Below, piece by piece: positions 29,042 to 39,705 of a stretch of 64,000 nt of DNA (position 1 is the stretch's first letter; each line of letters starts with the position of its first letter). Under the pieces are notes generated by a model. That model did no database searches. It was not told the origin of the DNA and worked only from the letters and a program-made list of their open reading frames with translations. Location of the stretch: NCBI GenBank assembly GCA_023091665.1, contig JALJCQ010000013.1:1922001-1986000 (forward strand), given 5' to 3'. Both the position numbers and the translations under genes were made by a program. Source of the stretch: Pythium myriotylum. Taxonomy: Eukaryota; Oomycota; Peronosporomycetes; Pythiales; Pythiaceae.

Positions 29042-29547
29042 TGGGCAGATTCTTACGGTGCGGGCAAGCAACTCAAGACACTTGGGAGGGCTTGCGCATA
29101 GGATTGGCTGATATTCTGTCTCTACAACCCCAAATCGATTTCCGTTTTCTCGTTCCTATTTTGTGGTCGAAATTTTGATGGGCGTTTCGCGTAATCAGTT
29201 GTAACCGCGACAGCCACTTCGTCGAGACCAGTTAAGAACCACATGATTTGAAGAGATCAGCAGCTCTTTGGTGCAGAGAGAGCGCATCCCATATCAACGA
29301 GCCATGACGAGGTGAGCTCCTTACTGGAGATTCGCTGCTTCTCGGAAGGAGGGGCGGAAGGCGTTTCCGCAATTCCCAAAGAGTCGCCGGGCGCCACCAC
29401 CGGACGCTCCGCGCTGACGCTGACAACAAAATCAGCGTCCCTGCAGCCACTCCAGCTGTCTTGAGTGACGCTGACTGCCTACTGCCTCTTCGTCCCGTTG
29501 CGAGCAGAAGTGCGAGTGTCTCGGAGCCCAGTCTACTGAACTCTGCG
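29042..29547. other. Divergent promoter region
   Basis: About 500 bp between the EEPD1-like gene (minus) and the P-type ATPase (plus). No gene, RNA or repeat was found. The ATPase frame is open from 29461 but without ATG until 29548. Confidence 0.5.
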
Positions 29548-32500
29548 ATGGCGTCACGTCCGCCGACGATCGAGACCGCGCAGCCCGTGCACCTGCACAA
29601 TGGCGGCGACTCGGAGACGAACACTCCGTCAACGGACACGCCAACGCGACCTGCCGTTCCCCAGTCGGGGTCATTTGGATACACTGGCTCACAGACACCA
29701 AAGATCACGCTTAGACCACTGCGGTCGAGCCGCGACGCGACAAGTGATCCAATCCCAGCCGATCCTGAAGAAGTGCGTTCGACTCGTCATCGAGAGAGGT
29801 TTTTGACTGAATCGCAAAAAGTCCTCCTGGAAGACCCGGCAAAGACGCGCGAGTCCTACCGAGAGCTGGACTCCAACATGTCTGCTGCCGGTTGGCACGA
29901 GTGTCCAGTGAGTATGGTACTATCGAAACTTGAAGGCGACGCGGACCATGGGCTGAGCGACGCTGAGGCCGCGAAGCGACTCGCCCGATATGGACCGAAC
30001 GCAATCCAAGGTGACAAGCGCGCACCAATCGTTATCATCTTTATTATGCAATTCCTCAACCTTATCATCGGGCTACTCATGGCCGCGGCGCTTGCATCGA
30101 TCGCTCTGCAAGAGTATGTTGAAGGTATTGCAATTATTGCGATTGTCACACTTAACGCAGTTATCGCAACCCTGCAAGAGAATCGAGCAGGTAACGCTCT
30201 TGAGGCCCTCGCCAAGATGTCTTCACCACAGTGCATCGTCATTCGCAACGCAAGGCAGCAACAGATCGCCAGCGAAGATCTCGTGCCGGGTGATATTGTG
30301 GTCTTGTCGACGGGAGATGTTGTCCCAGCAGACATCCGCCTGCTTAGTTGTGCTGATTTGAAGGCAAACGAGATGATTCTGACGGGGGAATCGGAGGATG
30401 TGGCCAAGCGGTTCGATACGGATATATCAACGACAGCTAGCAAACTTACAGCTCCCAATATGGTATTCTCATCCACTGCCATCGCGAGCGGCAACGCCAG
30501 TGGAATTGTTGTGGAGACTGGTATGGGAACTCGTGTGGGTTCAATTGCGGCGCTACTGATGGACGAACGGAAGTCTCGAAAAGGCAACTGTATCGCACGA
30601 CATTTTGCAGCTTACTCCACCAAAATGACACCACTACAAGAAGCACTACATCGCCTGGGTGTGTTCATGGGCATGGCCGTCCTCAGTATCTGCGCTGTTG
30701 TGTTCATTGTGGGAATGATTCGTGGAGTTCAGGATCCCAAGAACGGTGATCGCCCCGTCTGGTTAACGATGGTCATGGTTTCTGTATCTCTTGCGGTGAG
30801 TGCAGTTCCCGAAGGCCTTCCGATGGTGGTGACTATATGCTTGTCGACGGGTACAGCCGACATGGTTAAGAAGAACGTGCTCGTAAGGAAACTCGCGGCT
30901 GTGGAGAGCCTTGGGGCGGCATCAATTATCTGCACCGACAAGACTGGAACATTGACTGAGGGAAAGATGGCAGCGGTGAAGATGTGGGCAGATTTCCAAG
31001 AGTACACTATATCCGGCGCCGGTTTCAACCCTCATGGCGACATATTGCTAGGTAATGCAAAGCAAACTCCGACCAACAACCCCCTAGCCCACGCGACTCT
31101 CTTGGCAGCAGTACTGTGCAGCAACACGACACTCCAGTATGAACTTGGAGACGATGGCACAGGGCAAAAGATTTGGGTTCCATACGGGAATGCTTCTGAG
31201 GCGCCTCTTGTGGTGGCAGCTGCCAAAATGGACATCTGGGCCGACAAAGTCGCAGCGTCGTTTCAACGCGTTGCTGAGGTTCCTTTCAACTCTACCCGCA
31301 AAATGATGGTAACAGTAACCAAGATGGAGGATGAACATTTCGGCAGATTAAGATTTCCTGGTGCGAGATTCATTGCGAGCGTCAAGGGTGCTCCGAACTA
31401 TATCCTCAAGAACTGTACGCAGTACATCTCACGAGCAGGACAGATTGTTGAACTCACACCGGAAGCACATGGCGAGATCCTTGAAGTTGTTGACGATCTA
31501 TCTTCTCAAGCACTTCGTGTCCTCGCGATCGCTGTCCATCCGTTAACGCAATTACCGTTCGCGCTTGATCTGGACGATGCCGAGACGAAGTTTCAACACC
31601 TCAAAGAATCTCTTGTACTGTTAGGGTTGGTTGCTTCGATAGACCCGCCTCGCAAAGGCGTAAAAGAGGCCATACTCACAGCGCGTATGGCGTCCATTCG
31701 CACGATCATGATTACCGGCGATTACCTAAAGACCGCTGTGGCGATCGCCAAATCGATTGATCTACTTGGCATCGGTGCCGATGTTGCAGAAGAGGCTGTA
31801 GATTGCACAGTACTTCGTCCGCGTGGAGGCGAGTACTTGACGGAGCACGATATTGATGAAATTACGTCGCGCACATCAGTCTTTGCTAGAGCGAAGCCCG
31901 AGGACAAGATTGAGATTGTCAAATCACTTCAGCGCCAAGGGCATGTCGCAGCGATGACGGGTGACGGAGTGAACGATGCACCAGCTTTGAAAGAGGCCGA
32001 TATTGGAGTTGCTATGGGACTTTCGGGCACGGAAGTAGCCAAAGGTGCGTCCGATATGATTCTTACGGACGATAACTTCTGTAGCATTGTGGCCGCAGTT
32101 GAGAAGGGCCGCGCAATCTACACCAACATTCAAAAGTTTGTCTGTTTTTTACTGTCGACAAATTTCGGCGAGATATCAATCATCTTCGTGGCCATCGCTG
32201 TTGGAATGCCGAACCCACTTGAACCTTTACAGATCCTCGTACTTAATCTGTTCGCGGATGGGATGGCGGCAGTTGCGTTATCCCTTGAGAAGGGTGATCC
32301 AATGGCGATGAAAGAGAGGCCTCGACCCAAGACTCAACCCATCGTTCATGGTCGCCTGTGGATACTGGTCATGACCAACGCATTGCTCATCGGCGTTGGT
32401 GCACTTGTCGTGTTTGCTACGGGCTTGTACTGGAATTTCCAAAGCGTACTTCTCGCCGATATTTTGCGCGGTGCAAAGACTGTCGCTGACTACAAGCATG

Positions 32501-33243
32501 TGAGATGTTTTCGTTGGCAAGGCGTACGTCATCACTGGAAGCTCTACGCTAATTGCGAAGCTGTGTATGGCGATGGGACACTTGTATTCCCTTTCTGGCG
32601 CCCAGAGATGCAAGAGTTCGAAGATGATTACGTTTACTGCAAGGCTGGAGAGTATGAGTGTCTCACCAATGGAGTCGCGCGCGCGCAGACGATGGTGTTC
32701 ATCTACATCACTACTATGGAGATGCTGCGGGCATACACTGCACGTAGCTTCACGAATCATGTGTTCGTCGGTTTGTTCTCAAACAAGTACATGCAGTACG
32801 CTGCTGTTGGCTCGGTTACCCTCACGCTTGTAGTCACCCATGTGCCATTTGTCATGGACGAGCTGTTCGGTTTTGCCAAGATCTATTGGTTTCAGTGGGT
32901 GTTCGCAATTGTCTTCGCTTTCTTTGCGGCCTCGCTGGGTGAACTATTGAAATGTATATACCGCCACAACGACCGCCACCACGCAAGATGGACGAGTATT
33001 GGAGACGGATTTAGTGCCGTCCTCTTCGAGCTGCGCAACTTGCGGCACCATGTCGAACACCTCGAGGACAAACTTGAGATCACAAGCCATGTGCCTGGAC
33101 GGCGGCCGACATTGCCACCGACGCCCAACCATACAGAACGGAATGGGCTTCTTTCGCGCGAAGGCAGCACCCCCACCCTCCCGAGCAGTGGTTTCACGAG
33201 GGCAGTCAAGTCGGAGACCTCTAAGCACTTGGCGACTCTGTGA
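29548..33243 (+). CDS. Type II P-type cation-transporting ATPase
   Basis: A 1231-residue ion pump in one exon. It has the cation-ATPase N-terminal motif (LSDAEAAKRLARYGPNAI), the actuator LTGES, the phosphorylation site CTDKTGTLTEG (Asp464), the nucleotide-binding KGAPNYIL, the hinge MTGDGVNDAPALK, and about ten hydrophobic helices. Helix M4 carries PEGLP, as in Ca2+ pumps, and M6 has NLFADGMAAVALS. The regions around the phosphorylation site (VRKLAAVESLGAASIIC) sit between PMR1/SERCA and fungal Na+ (ENA) types, so the ion (Ca2+, Mn2+, Na+ or K+) is unsettled. The 130-residue N-terminal tail and the Ser/Pro-rich C-terminal tail are probably regulatory. A long loop between M7 and M8 holds several Cys and Trp. 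Confidence 0.88.
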   Translation: MASRPPTIETAQPVHLHNGGDSETNTPSTDTPTRPAVPQSGSFGYTGSQTPKITLRPLRSSRDATSDPIPADPEEVRSTRHRERFLTESQKVLLEDPAKTRESYRELDSNMSAAGWHECPVSMVLSKLEGDADHGLSDAEAAKRLARYGPNAIQGDKRAPIVIIFIMQFLNLIIGLLMAAALASIALQEYVEGIAIIAIVTLNAVIATLQENRAGNALEALAKMSSPQCIVIRNARQQQIASEDLVPGDIVVLSTGDVVPADIRLLSCADLKANEMILTGESEDVAKRFDTDISTTASKLTAPNMVFSSTAIASGNASGIVVETGMGTRVGSIAALLMDERKSRKGNCIARHFAAYSTKMTPLQEALHRLGVFMGMAVLSICAVVFIVGMIRGVQDPKNGDRPVWLTMVMVSVSLAVSAVPEGLPMVVTICLSTGTADMVKKNVLVRKLAAVESLGAASIICTDKTGTLTEGKMAAVKMWADFQEYTISGAGFNPHGDILLGNAKQTPTNNPLAHATLLAAVLCSNTTLQYELGDDGTGQKIWVPYGNASEAPLVVAAAKMDIWADKVAASFQRVAEVPFNSTRKMMVTVTKMEDEHFGRLRFPGARFIASVKGAPNYILKNCTQYISRAGQIVELTPEAHGEILEVVDDLSSQALRVLAIAVHPLTQLPFALDLDDAETKFQHLKESLVLLGLVASIDPPRKGVKEAILTARMASIRTIMITGDYLKTAVAIAKSIDLLGIGADVAEEAVDCTVLRPRGGEYLTEHDIDEITSRTSVFARAKPEDKIEIVKSLQRQGHVAAMTGDGVNDAPALKEADIGVAMGLSGTEVAKGASDMILTDDNFCSIVAAVEKGRAIYTNIQKFVCFLLSTNFGEISIIFVAIAVGMPNPLEPLQILVLNLFADGMAAVALSLEKGDPMAMKERPRPKTQPIVHGRLWILVMTNALLIGVGALVVFATGLYWNFQSVLLADILRGAKTVADYKHVRCFRWQGVRHHWKLYANCEAVYGDGTLVFPFWRPEMQEFEDDYVYCKAGEYECLTNGVARAQTMVFIYITTMEMLRAYTARSFTNHVFVGLFSNKYMQYAAVGSVTLTLVVTHVPFVMDELFGFAKIYWFQWVFAIVFAFFAASLGELLKCIYRHNDRHHARWTSIGDGFSAVLFELRNLRHHVEHLEDKLEITSHVPGRRPTLPPTPNHTERNGLLSREGSTPTLPSSGFTRAVKSETSKHLATL

Positions 33244-33519
33244 CCCGATCATACAAACGATCTTTTTAGGCTGATATTTGCTGATTAGAATAGATTCTCG
33301 ATTGAAGCTACTTGTCAACCTCGCGCGCACTTTCTCAGCCACTGAGTGGGTGTACTTTCCAGAGACCAAGGTCAAACAAGAAAACGAGCCCTCATACACC
33401 ATCTTATCCCTCAATCTGTCCCCACCAACCTCCATCAGCTCAACACAAGCCGGTTGCCGATGCGACGCAAGATAGGACCTATTCCGCTCTCGGGGCTATC
33501 TTCACCCATTCTCATCACC

Positions 33520-35614
33520 ATGGAACCGTTGACGACCTCGACAAATAGCTCGTCCGCCTGCACTGGTTCATCGGCGCTGTCTTCGCCTCACCATAAGCAA
33601 GGAGGCGGAGCCAGTCGTATTCGCAGCGCTGCGGAAACTGCGACTTCGCCACGTACGTCACAGTTGCAAGACTCGAACACATGGACCGATGTCGATGATA
33701 TCGTCTCCTTGGGAGTCGACGATGACGACAGTCCAATGTCCGAAGAAGATATAGGTGATCCACGTCGCTTCGTGGAAACGAGTGATATCCCTCTGAACGC
33801 ACAATCCACAATTGGCGAAGACCTTCTCACTCAATCCAGGGAGCAAACAAGTGGTGTCTCCACGCTTTTTCAACATTGGATCCGTAACGACGACGAGGTG
33901 AAATCTAGTGATCCTGATCACGCCTACTCCGGCGCATATGAAGGATCTATTGCATCTACGGGCCAGCCTATGCGCGAGAATCTTGAGAGCGTGCACCATG
34001 GTTTCGCGTACGTGATTCGTTAACTGCTGACCAAAACTACTGACTGTTTGAAATATATCCAGACCGCATTGGTTCAAAACGAAGGCAACGTGGGTTGATA
34101 ATGGAAATCATACCTACTTCCCTTCTGCGGTAAGGTCGGAGCACCAAAGTCTGCTTAATAGCACTAACTCGACCGAGAGAGCCAATCCGTGTCAAACTTT
34201 AACGTTCAAGAAACAGCGTAACGGGCTGCCTTTCCGTGAGTTTGAGCCGAAGATTGGAGTAGGCATGATGGCTACTGATGTCAATTCTTGTTTTGGTAGC
34301 ACTCTCCAAGCCCCTTCTTCGCGATGATGGACACGTTGTTGTTGGCACTGAACTGATCTCAACGGGGAACAGAAGCGATGAGGTTGAAAACTGCATCTTT
34401 GTCACCAATCTCAAGGCCTACCACCCATCTCAACCACTGGAATGTGTGCGCACAACAGCAGTGAGTTATTTTGTCATTGCAGGAACCTTTACACCCCACT
34501 TAAAAGGCATCATAAACGCAGGAAATTCGTGATCTCCAGTGGATAGGACGATCATCAGTTCTCGCGGCGATTGGTAGTGATCTCCACATGGTTCATCTTG
34601 ACGATGCACTACCAGGTGTTGCTCCTTCGTGCAGCCTTTCAGCTCCATTGCGTCGAGTACACTCAGACACGATACGCGAGCTCGCGGTCGCAACCCATCC
34701 ACGCCACGGAATCATGTTTGCATCCGGTGGCTTCGACGAAACAGTAGTCGTGACAACTCTTGGAGAGGGTGGGGAACCCTCGATACTCGGAAAAATTGAC
34801 GCTTATGACGTCGTGAGTAGCGTGCGGTGGCATCCGACGTCCCCTGGAAGGTTGAGCTGGACAACCGACGGTGGAGACTTCCAAATCGCTGACGTGCGAG
34901 CCGGCTCCAAACCCCAGCTGAAACCAGCATCGTTCAAGGTTCGGTCGATGGGAGCCCTATTCTGCCATGAGTATGTATCGTCTACCAGCGTTGTACTCGG
35001 CTTCGACAAGGGCCACGTGCTCCTTTACGATCTAAGGATGGCCCGCAATGTTGAGCCGCACAGGTAAGCCCTCGTCTCAAACCAGTTTCTCGCTAAAGAC
35101 TAATTGTTCTGCAGCGTAAAAGTACCACTTCCAGCTGTTGGAGACATTTTAAGTGCTGATAGTGGCTTTTGCGCCATGTTTGGCGTTGGAGGGTACGTTG
35201 GTCTCCCATCTTCGTTTCTATCGGAGTGACCAGAGTTTCAGTGGTTATGTGATCAGTTTCGTCTCGGCGATGTTTGCTTCGTCGGGTGACTCGTTTGTAG
35301 GCATGACCAGGTATGCTCGTGGGAGAACATTGTGAACGATACACTAACATGCCGTCAATTCTAGCGTCAGACCACCACACAGTTTCCAGTTAGACCCTAA
35401 CAAGTACAAGACAAACGGAGCCCTCTCAGTTGGAACCGGGGCCATGCTAGGAGTCTCAGACAAGTGAGGAGACCTCTGCGGTCGAAAGGCAAACAGCATC
35501 AAACACTGACAGGTTGTGTCTGCTAGCCTTGGCACTCTATCTATCTACTCGATGGATAACTTCAGCCAGGCATTGCCACAACTCAGTACAGCCTGCCGTG
35601 GCAATGCCGAGTGA
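33520..35614 (+). CDS. WD40-repeat protein, eight exons
   Basis: Hand-built exons: 33520-34007, 34063-34235, 34300-34460, 34522-35063, 35115-35192, 35242-35310, 35365-35463 and 35527-35614 (565 residues; an ATG at 33460 would add 20). The first 170 residues are acidic and Ser-rich (DVDDIVSLGVDDDDSPMSEE). The rest is a beta-propeller: VGTELISTG, EIRDLQWIGRSSVLAAIGSD, MFASGGFDETVVVTTLG, SVRWHPTSPGRLSWTTDGGD, GFDKGHVLLYDLRMARN, PPHSFQLDP and GTLSIYSMDN. All phases agree, but exons 6-8 rest on splice signals and strand pattern alone. It may be a scaffold for an unidentified complex. Which WD protein it corresponds to I cannot say. Confidence 0.6.
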
Positions 35615-35730
35615 ATTGCGCACGTTGATCTTGAAGAGTAATGCCGCGCCGTGATAGATCATGCAAAGCAGAAGAAGCGGATGAACACTAGCCTAAGAAC
35701 CACGTTACACAATCCACAACGAACAGATAT

Positions 35731-37260
35731 TCATTGCTCCTTTTGTAATCCAACCATCTCTTGAAGCAGCCTCGCAAAATCGTTCCGCGGCGCTGAGCTC
35801 ATGAAACTATCATAATGAGACCACGAATAGCCTTCCGTCGCAGCTACATCATTGGATGCGAAGGCTGAAGCATCTATGCAAAGGCGAACATTCATCAAAA
35901 GCATCTTCATAGGGTATCTTGGAAACTGCACTTACCACTATTTATGCTGAGCATAAGGCGACCGAGGGCATTACATTCGTACCATTCGTGTTCCTTACTT
36001 CGGGATTTGTTAGTTAAACCCATGACGGTGGTTGCAAGCCGGGCTTTTAAGTCAGGAAGCAGTAATGTTTGAGAAAAGATAACACGGGTCTCCCGTGACA
36101 GATCAAGCAAGCCAGCTTGCAAGCGCTGCAGAATGTTCTGCGCTTGATCGGTGCAGAGAAACAGCATCTCGATTAGGCGTACGACGGCCATACAAGCGTC
36201 TTCGGCCTCCAGAGTCGTGTCAACAGTATCGCTGTCGTCCGCGAAGTAGCTATTGCTACCATGATCGTCGTGAACACGCTGCCAAAGCGTGAGGCCACAT
36301 CCGATTGCCTGCAAAATCAAGTTATTCTGGATCTTCAGGCGGTTAGCGAACGCACGTTTCGTCGTGCGGCCACTCAAAGACGTGCCGGCATCACCGTTAT
36401 GGAGCAGAGCGAACAGACGTGTACGATAAATCCACTCCGCGCCCTCTTCGCTTTCGTAGCGCTGACGGCACACATCAAAGTCCTTCTTGAAACAGTAAAC
36501 GAAAAACTGCACCACCAATAGCGTACGGCGCCACCGCTCATCGTTTTTGGGCAACACTGAAGCGTCCTGCAAAGCGTTGGCTAGAGGCTCCCACTGATGT
36601 GGGAACTCGAGGTCACACGAGCATGATGCTGCCTTGTCGTACACGAAAACAAGCGAGGCGTAGATGGACACAGCGTCCGCGTATGCAATAGCTTCTACGG
36701 TCAATATACGATCCACCAGCTCGTCGAAGAGTAGATTCGAGGGGTACTCTTTGCCGAGCACGACAATGCTTCGCAGGGCGGCGATCGCCACACCCGGGTC
36801 GTTCGTACTCAAAGCCGTGACCATATCAAACACGAGAGACGCGTTCATGGACGATTGCACAGACGTAGACGGGGTGATAGGCTTGAGCACGTCCTCCCGC
36901 GCGCCACTTCGGCGCTTGCGGGGCGGCGTCGTGAACCCCATCAAGAAAGCGCGGACCTCTGCATTCGTGGCCGGGCTCTTCTTGGGTTTCACGCTCGCGC
37001 GGCCGCGCTTGGGTCGCGGCGGCATCGCTCTGCCACGCGAGGGGGACTTTTTGGTCTCTGGACTCGAGAGCAGGAGGCTCTCGTCGAAGCTCGGGGCCGC
37101 TTCCTCCTTGACGCCGTCGGACGGCGGCGGCGTGCGCGGTACGTCGTCCGCTTCGTCTGCGCATGTGGAAGACACGTGAGCGAGCCTCGCATAGCGCTCT
37201 TGCCCACAACGCTCGCGACGCACCGTCCGAGATGCAGATCACTTCGGCCTTGGTCGACAT
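35731..37260 (-). CDS. Nuclear-type protein with N-terminal SUMO-interaction-like motif
   Basis: Exons 37260-37224, 37156-35936 and 35873-35731 on the minus strand give 466 residues. The first intron joins MSTKAEVICISD to DEADDVPRTPP, producing VICISDDEADD, which has the form of a SUMO-interacting motif (hydrophobic core followed by acidic residues). A basic Pro/Lys/Arg linker (MPPRPKRGRASVKPKKSP, then PPRKRRSG) looks like a nuclear localisation signal. The remaining 330 residues are an all-helical domain (about 130-460). It faintly recalls the SLF2/FAM178 domain of SMC5/6 localisation factors, but I could not confirm this. The gene lies 85 bp downstream of the LRR gene, same strand. Confidence 0.65.
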
Positions 37261-37345
37261 GGCCGTGCCTGCGCTTGAGGAGAACGGAAACGACAGGACA
37301 GACAAACTACTACAACCACCGTTATTAAACCTCCTGGGGTATTAT

Positions 37346-39521
37346 TCAACCCAGAGTAGCCACCTCAGTGCTGCCTTTCTGCAAGCGAGTTGGGATGCGG
37401 AAGGCGCGGTAGCCTCGGCGTGACCGCGGACTCGGCGGCTGACGCTGCTCCGCCGTTTTGGTGTTGGCGATCCGCGGAGACTCCGTCCGGCTCTCACGCT
37501 CGACGAGATCCGCCGCAAGCGGATCCTCGCTTGCTGCCCGCTCCGAGGCGTACTGCGTCAGCAACTGCTTCATATCCCGCTCCAGGGCGTCACCATCCGC
37601 GAGTCGTTTGTCACCATCAGCTATTTGGTTGTCGATGATGAAGACAGCTTCAGTCAATATAGACTTGGGCTTGATATGTGGTTGTGAGTTGAGGACATCA
37701 AACGGGGCTGGCGGGAGGCCAACGGCTGTATCTCGAGGCGTTTGGGTTTCTCTCCCTCGGCGCACAGCAAAGGTTCCCGGAACCGCCGGTGCTCCGAGTC
37801 GACTTGCCATGCTCAGCAATGATTCCATCGGATCTGTTCCAGCATCGATGCCCCGCGATCTCGACTCAATCCCTTTTAAATGTTCGTCTTCAACCTCCTG
37901 ATTACTATTCGCTGCGAGCTGGTCGCGTACAGCCAAAGGTCGTTCAAAAGAGTTGCCTTCTATCGCATGCTGGTTTGTGGCGATCATGTTCTTAGTCAAC
38001 CGAGTGCCTTTCCCGACGCGAATGAGGATAGCTTTCATAATCGCGAGCCTTTCGATTACATCTGCGTGAGCCTTCTCCAGTTCCTGAGAGGATACGACTT
38101 TCAAAACCAAGCCTAGAAACAACTTAGACAGCCCCAATCCCTTTGCAACTACATAGGGGCACCTCACCAGATCGCATAGAGTTCTGATGGAAGACTGGGA
38201 CTCCTGTCTCAGGTGTTGCTGCGCGACTCGGATGCGCAGACCTCGGAGTCATCGGACGATGGGATGCGCTTCCAGGACGACTACTAGCGGGTGCTGAAGA
38301 ACGAGTTGCGGTTGCGAGAAGAGCCTCCTGGCTTATAGTTCCGCATTGAAGCGCGTGCTTTTGCGACTCGAGCAGAGCATCCGACATACTGTCTAGGGTT
38401 CTTAGTTTTGGTAGATCCTTGAACACTTCCAGCAAATACGTTGTCGACATGCAGCACGGGTTTCCTTGAATCCAGAGGTCCACGAGGCCAGCACAACCAG
38501 AGAGGCTTGTAATCAGTTGGACTATAGTCAAAATACGGTTATTGCGAAGATCAAGAGACTCAAGTGAGGCGGAATTTAAACAATCTCCAAGATCGCTGAT
38601 CGAGTTGTCATGCAAGTACAACTCATTGAGCCTGGTGAGGTACGGAGGAAAGCCGTGGAGAGACGAGATCTTGTTGTTGTTGAGGCGCAGCACTGAGAGG
38701 TTAGACGGTAGCAAACCACCCTCCAGGGATGACAGCTGATTGCAAGACAGGTTGAGCTCCTCAAGCTTCGTCAGGTGCGTGAGGTTGCCGATGGTAGAAA
38801 TTTTATTTGAGCTGAGATTCAAATATTCAAGGCTGATCAAGCTCTCGAGCCCCTGCAGATTGAGGTCATGTGAGCAAAAGCATTGAACATTTCCTTAAAA
38901 TCATCGCAAACCTCAGAAGCCGGTTGAACAAGTTGGTTTCGACTGAGATCAAGATGAACCAGCATTCGGCAAGAAACAAGGTTCTGAACTTGAGTGAGCC
39001 GGTTCCCGTTAAGCCACAGCCTCTTTAGCTTTACAAGAGCGAGTAAATCCTCTGTAATCTCATCGATCTGATTCTCGTGGACGAGAAGTCCCTCAAGATT
39101 GCCATTCCTCTTGAGACCTGACAGTGTAGTGATCTTGTTGTTGTATGCCTTGAGCTCACGGAGTTCCTTACCGGTATGGACTCCTCTCAATGACTGAAGG
39201 CAGTTGAAGGATACATCCAGTGAACATAGTTTTGGGAGCTGGTGCGCGTAGTGTATGTTTTAGTGAATTAATTCACTCCAATTGCGATAGACGCTCACCT
39301 CAGACAGGTCCGTGATTTCTCTGATTTGTCGATTGTGTGCGTCGATGGCGAAGTTGCTAGAGTTTGGCTCTGTAGCAAGCTTTTTCTAAAGGCAACCGTC
39401 GTGACGAAATACTCATAACAACTCAATCCAGCGGACTTACGAGAGAAGCGCCATCAAGAACGGATATTCGAAGATCGTGGGACTGAAGAATTGGCACGCG
39501 TTCCCCAATCGTTGCTTTCAT
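37346..39521 (-). CDS. SDS22-type leucine-rich repeat protein
   Basis: Five exons on the minus strand (39521-39441, 39385-39299, 39238-38912, 38852-38168, 38112-37346) give 648 residues. From about residue 40 there are some twelve leucine-rich repeats of the 22-residue SDS22 class: LCSLDVSFNCL, LRELKAYNNKI, LKRLWLNGNRL, LVHLDLSRNQL, LEYLNLSSNKI, LEELNLSCNQL, LSVLRLNNNKI, LNELYLHDNSI and LESLDLRNNRI, closed by an LRR cap (LWIQGNPCCM). A Ser/Pro/Arg-rich stretch and a charged C-terminal helix-rich region follow. Proteins of this layout often work at centrosomes and axonemes, which would fit the flagellar genes nearby; that is inference. The donor at 38911 (GTTTGC) is weak and could be shifted. 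Confidence 0.8.
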
Positions 39522-39705
39522 GTCCACGTGAGTATGTGATGCCTCTTTGGGACCAAGGGAGAAACGACAAGCACAACGTGGGGGCAGAAGGCGTTACAAC
39601 CAATAGACTACTCCAATTTAGAACACTTAAGTATGCATGGTTGGCCTCCAATTACTTGAGCGAGCATGTTCGGCTCTAGAACGGTATTTTGATTCAAGTA
39701 ATACC

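Noticed and set aside
36826..37305. 159-codon minus-strand frame starting with MSVLSFPFSSSAGTAMS
   Set aside because: It runs out of frame through the spliced gene at 35731-37260. Only its segment from 37260 belongs to the real first exon.
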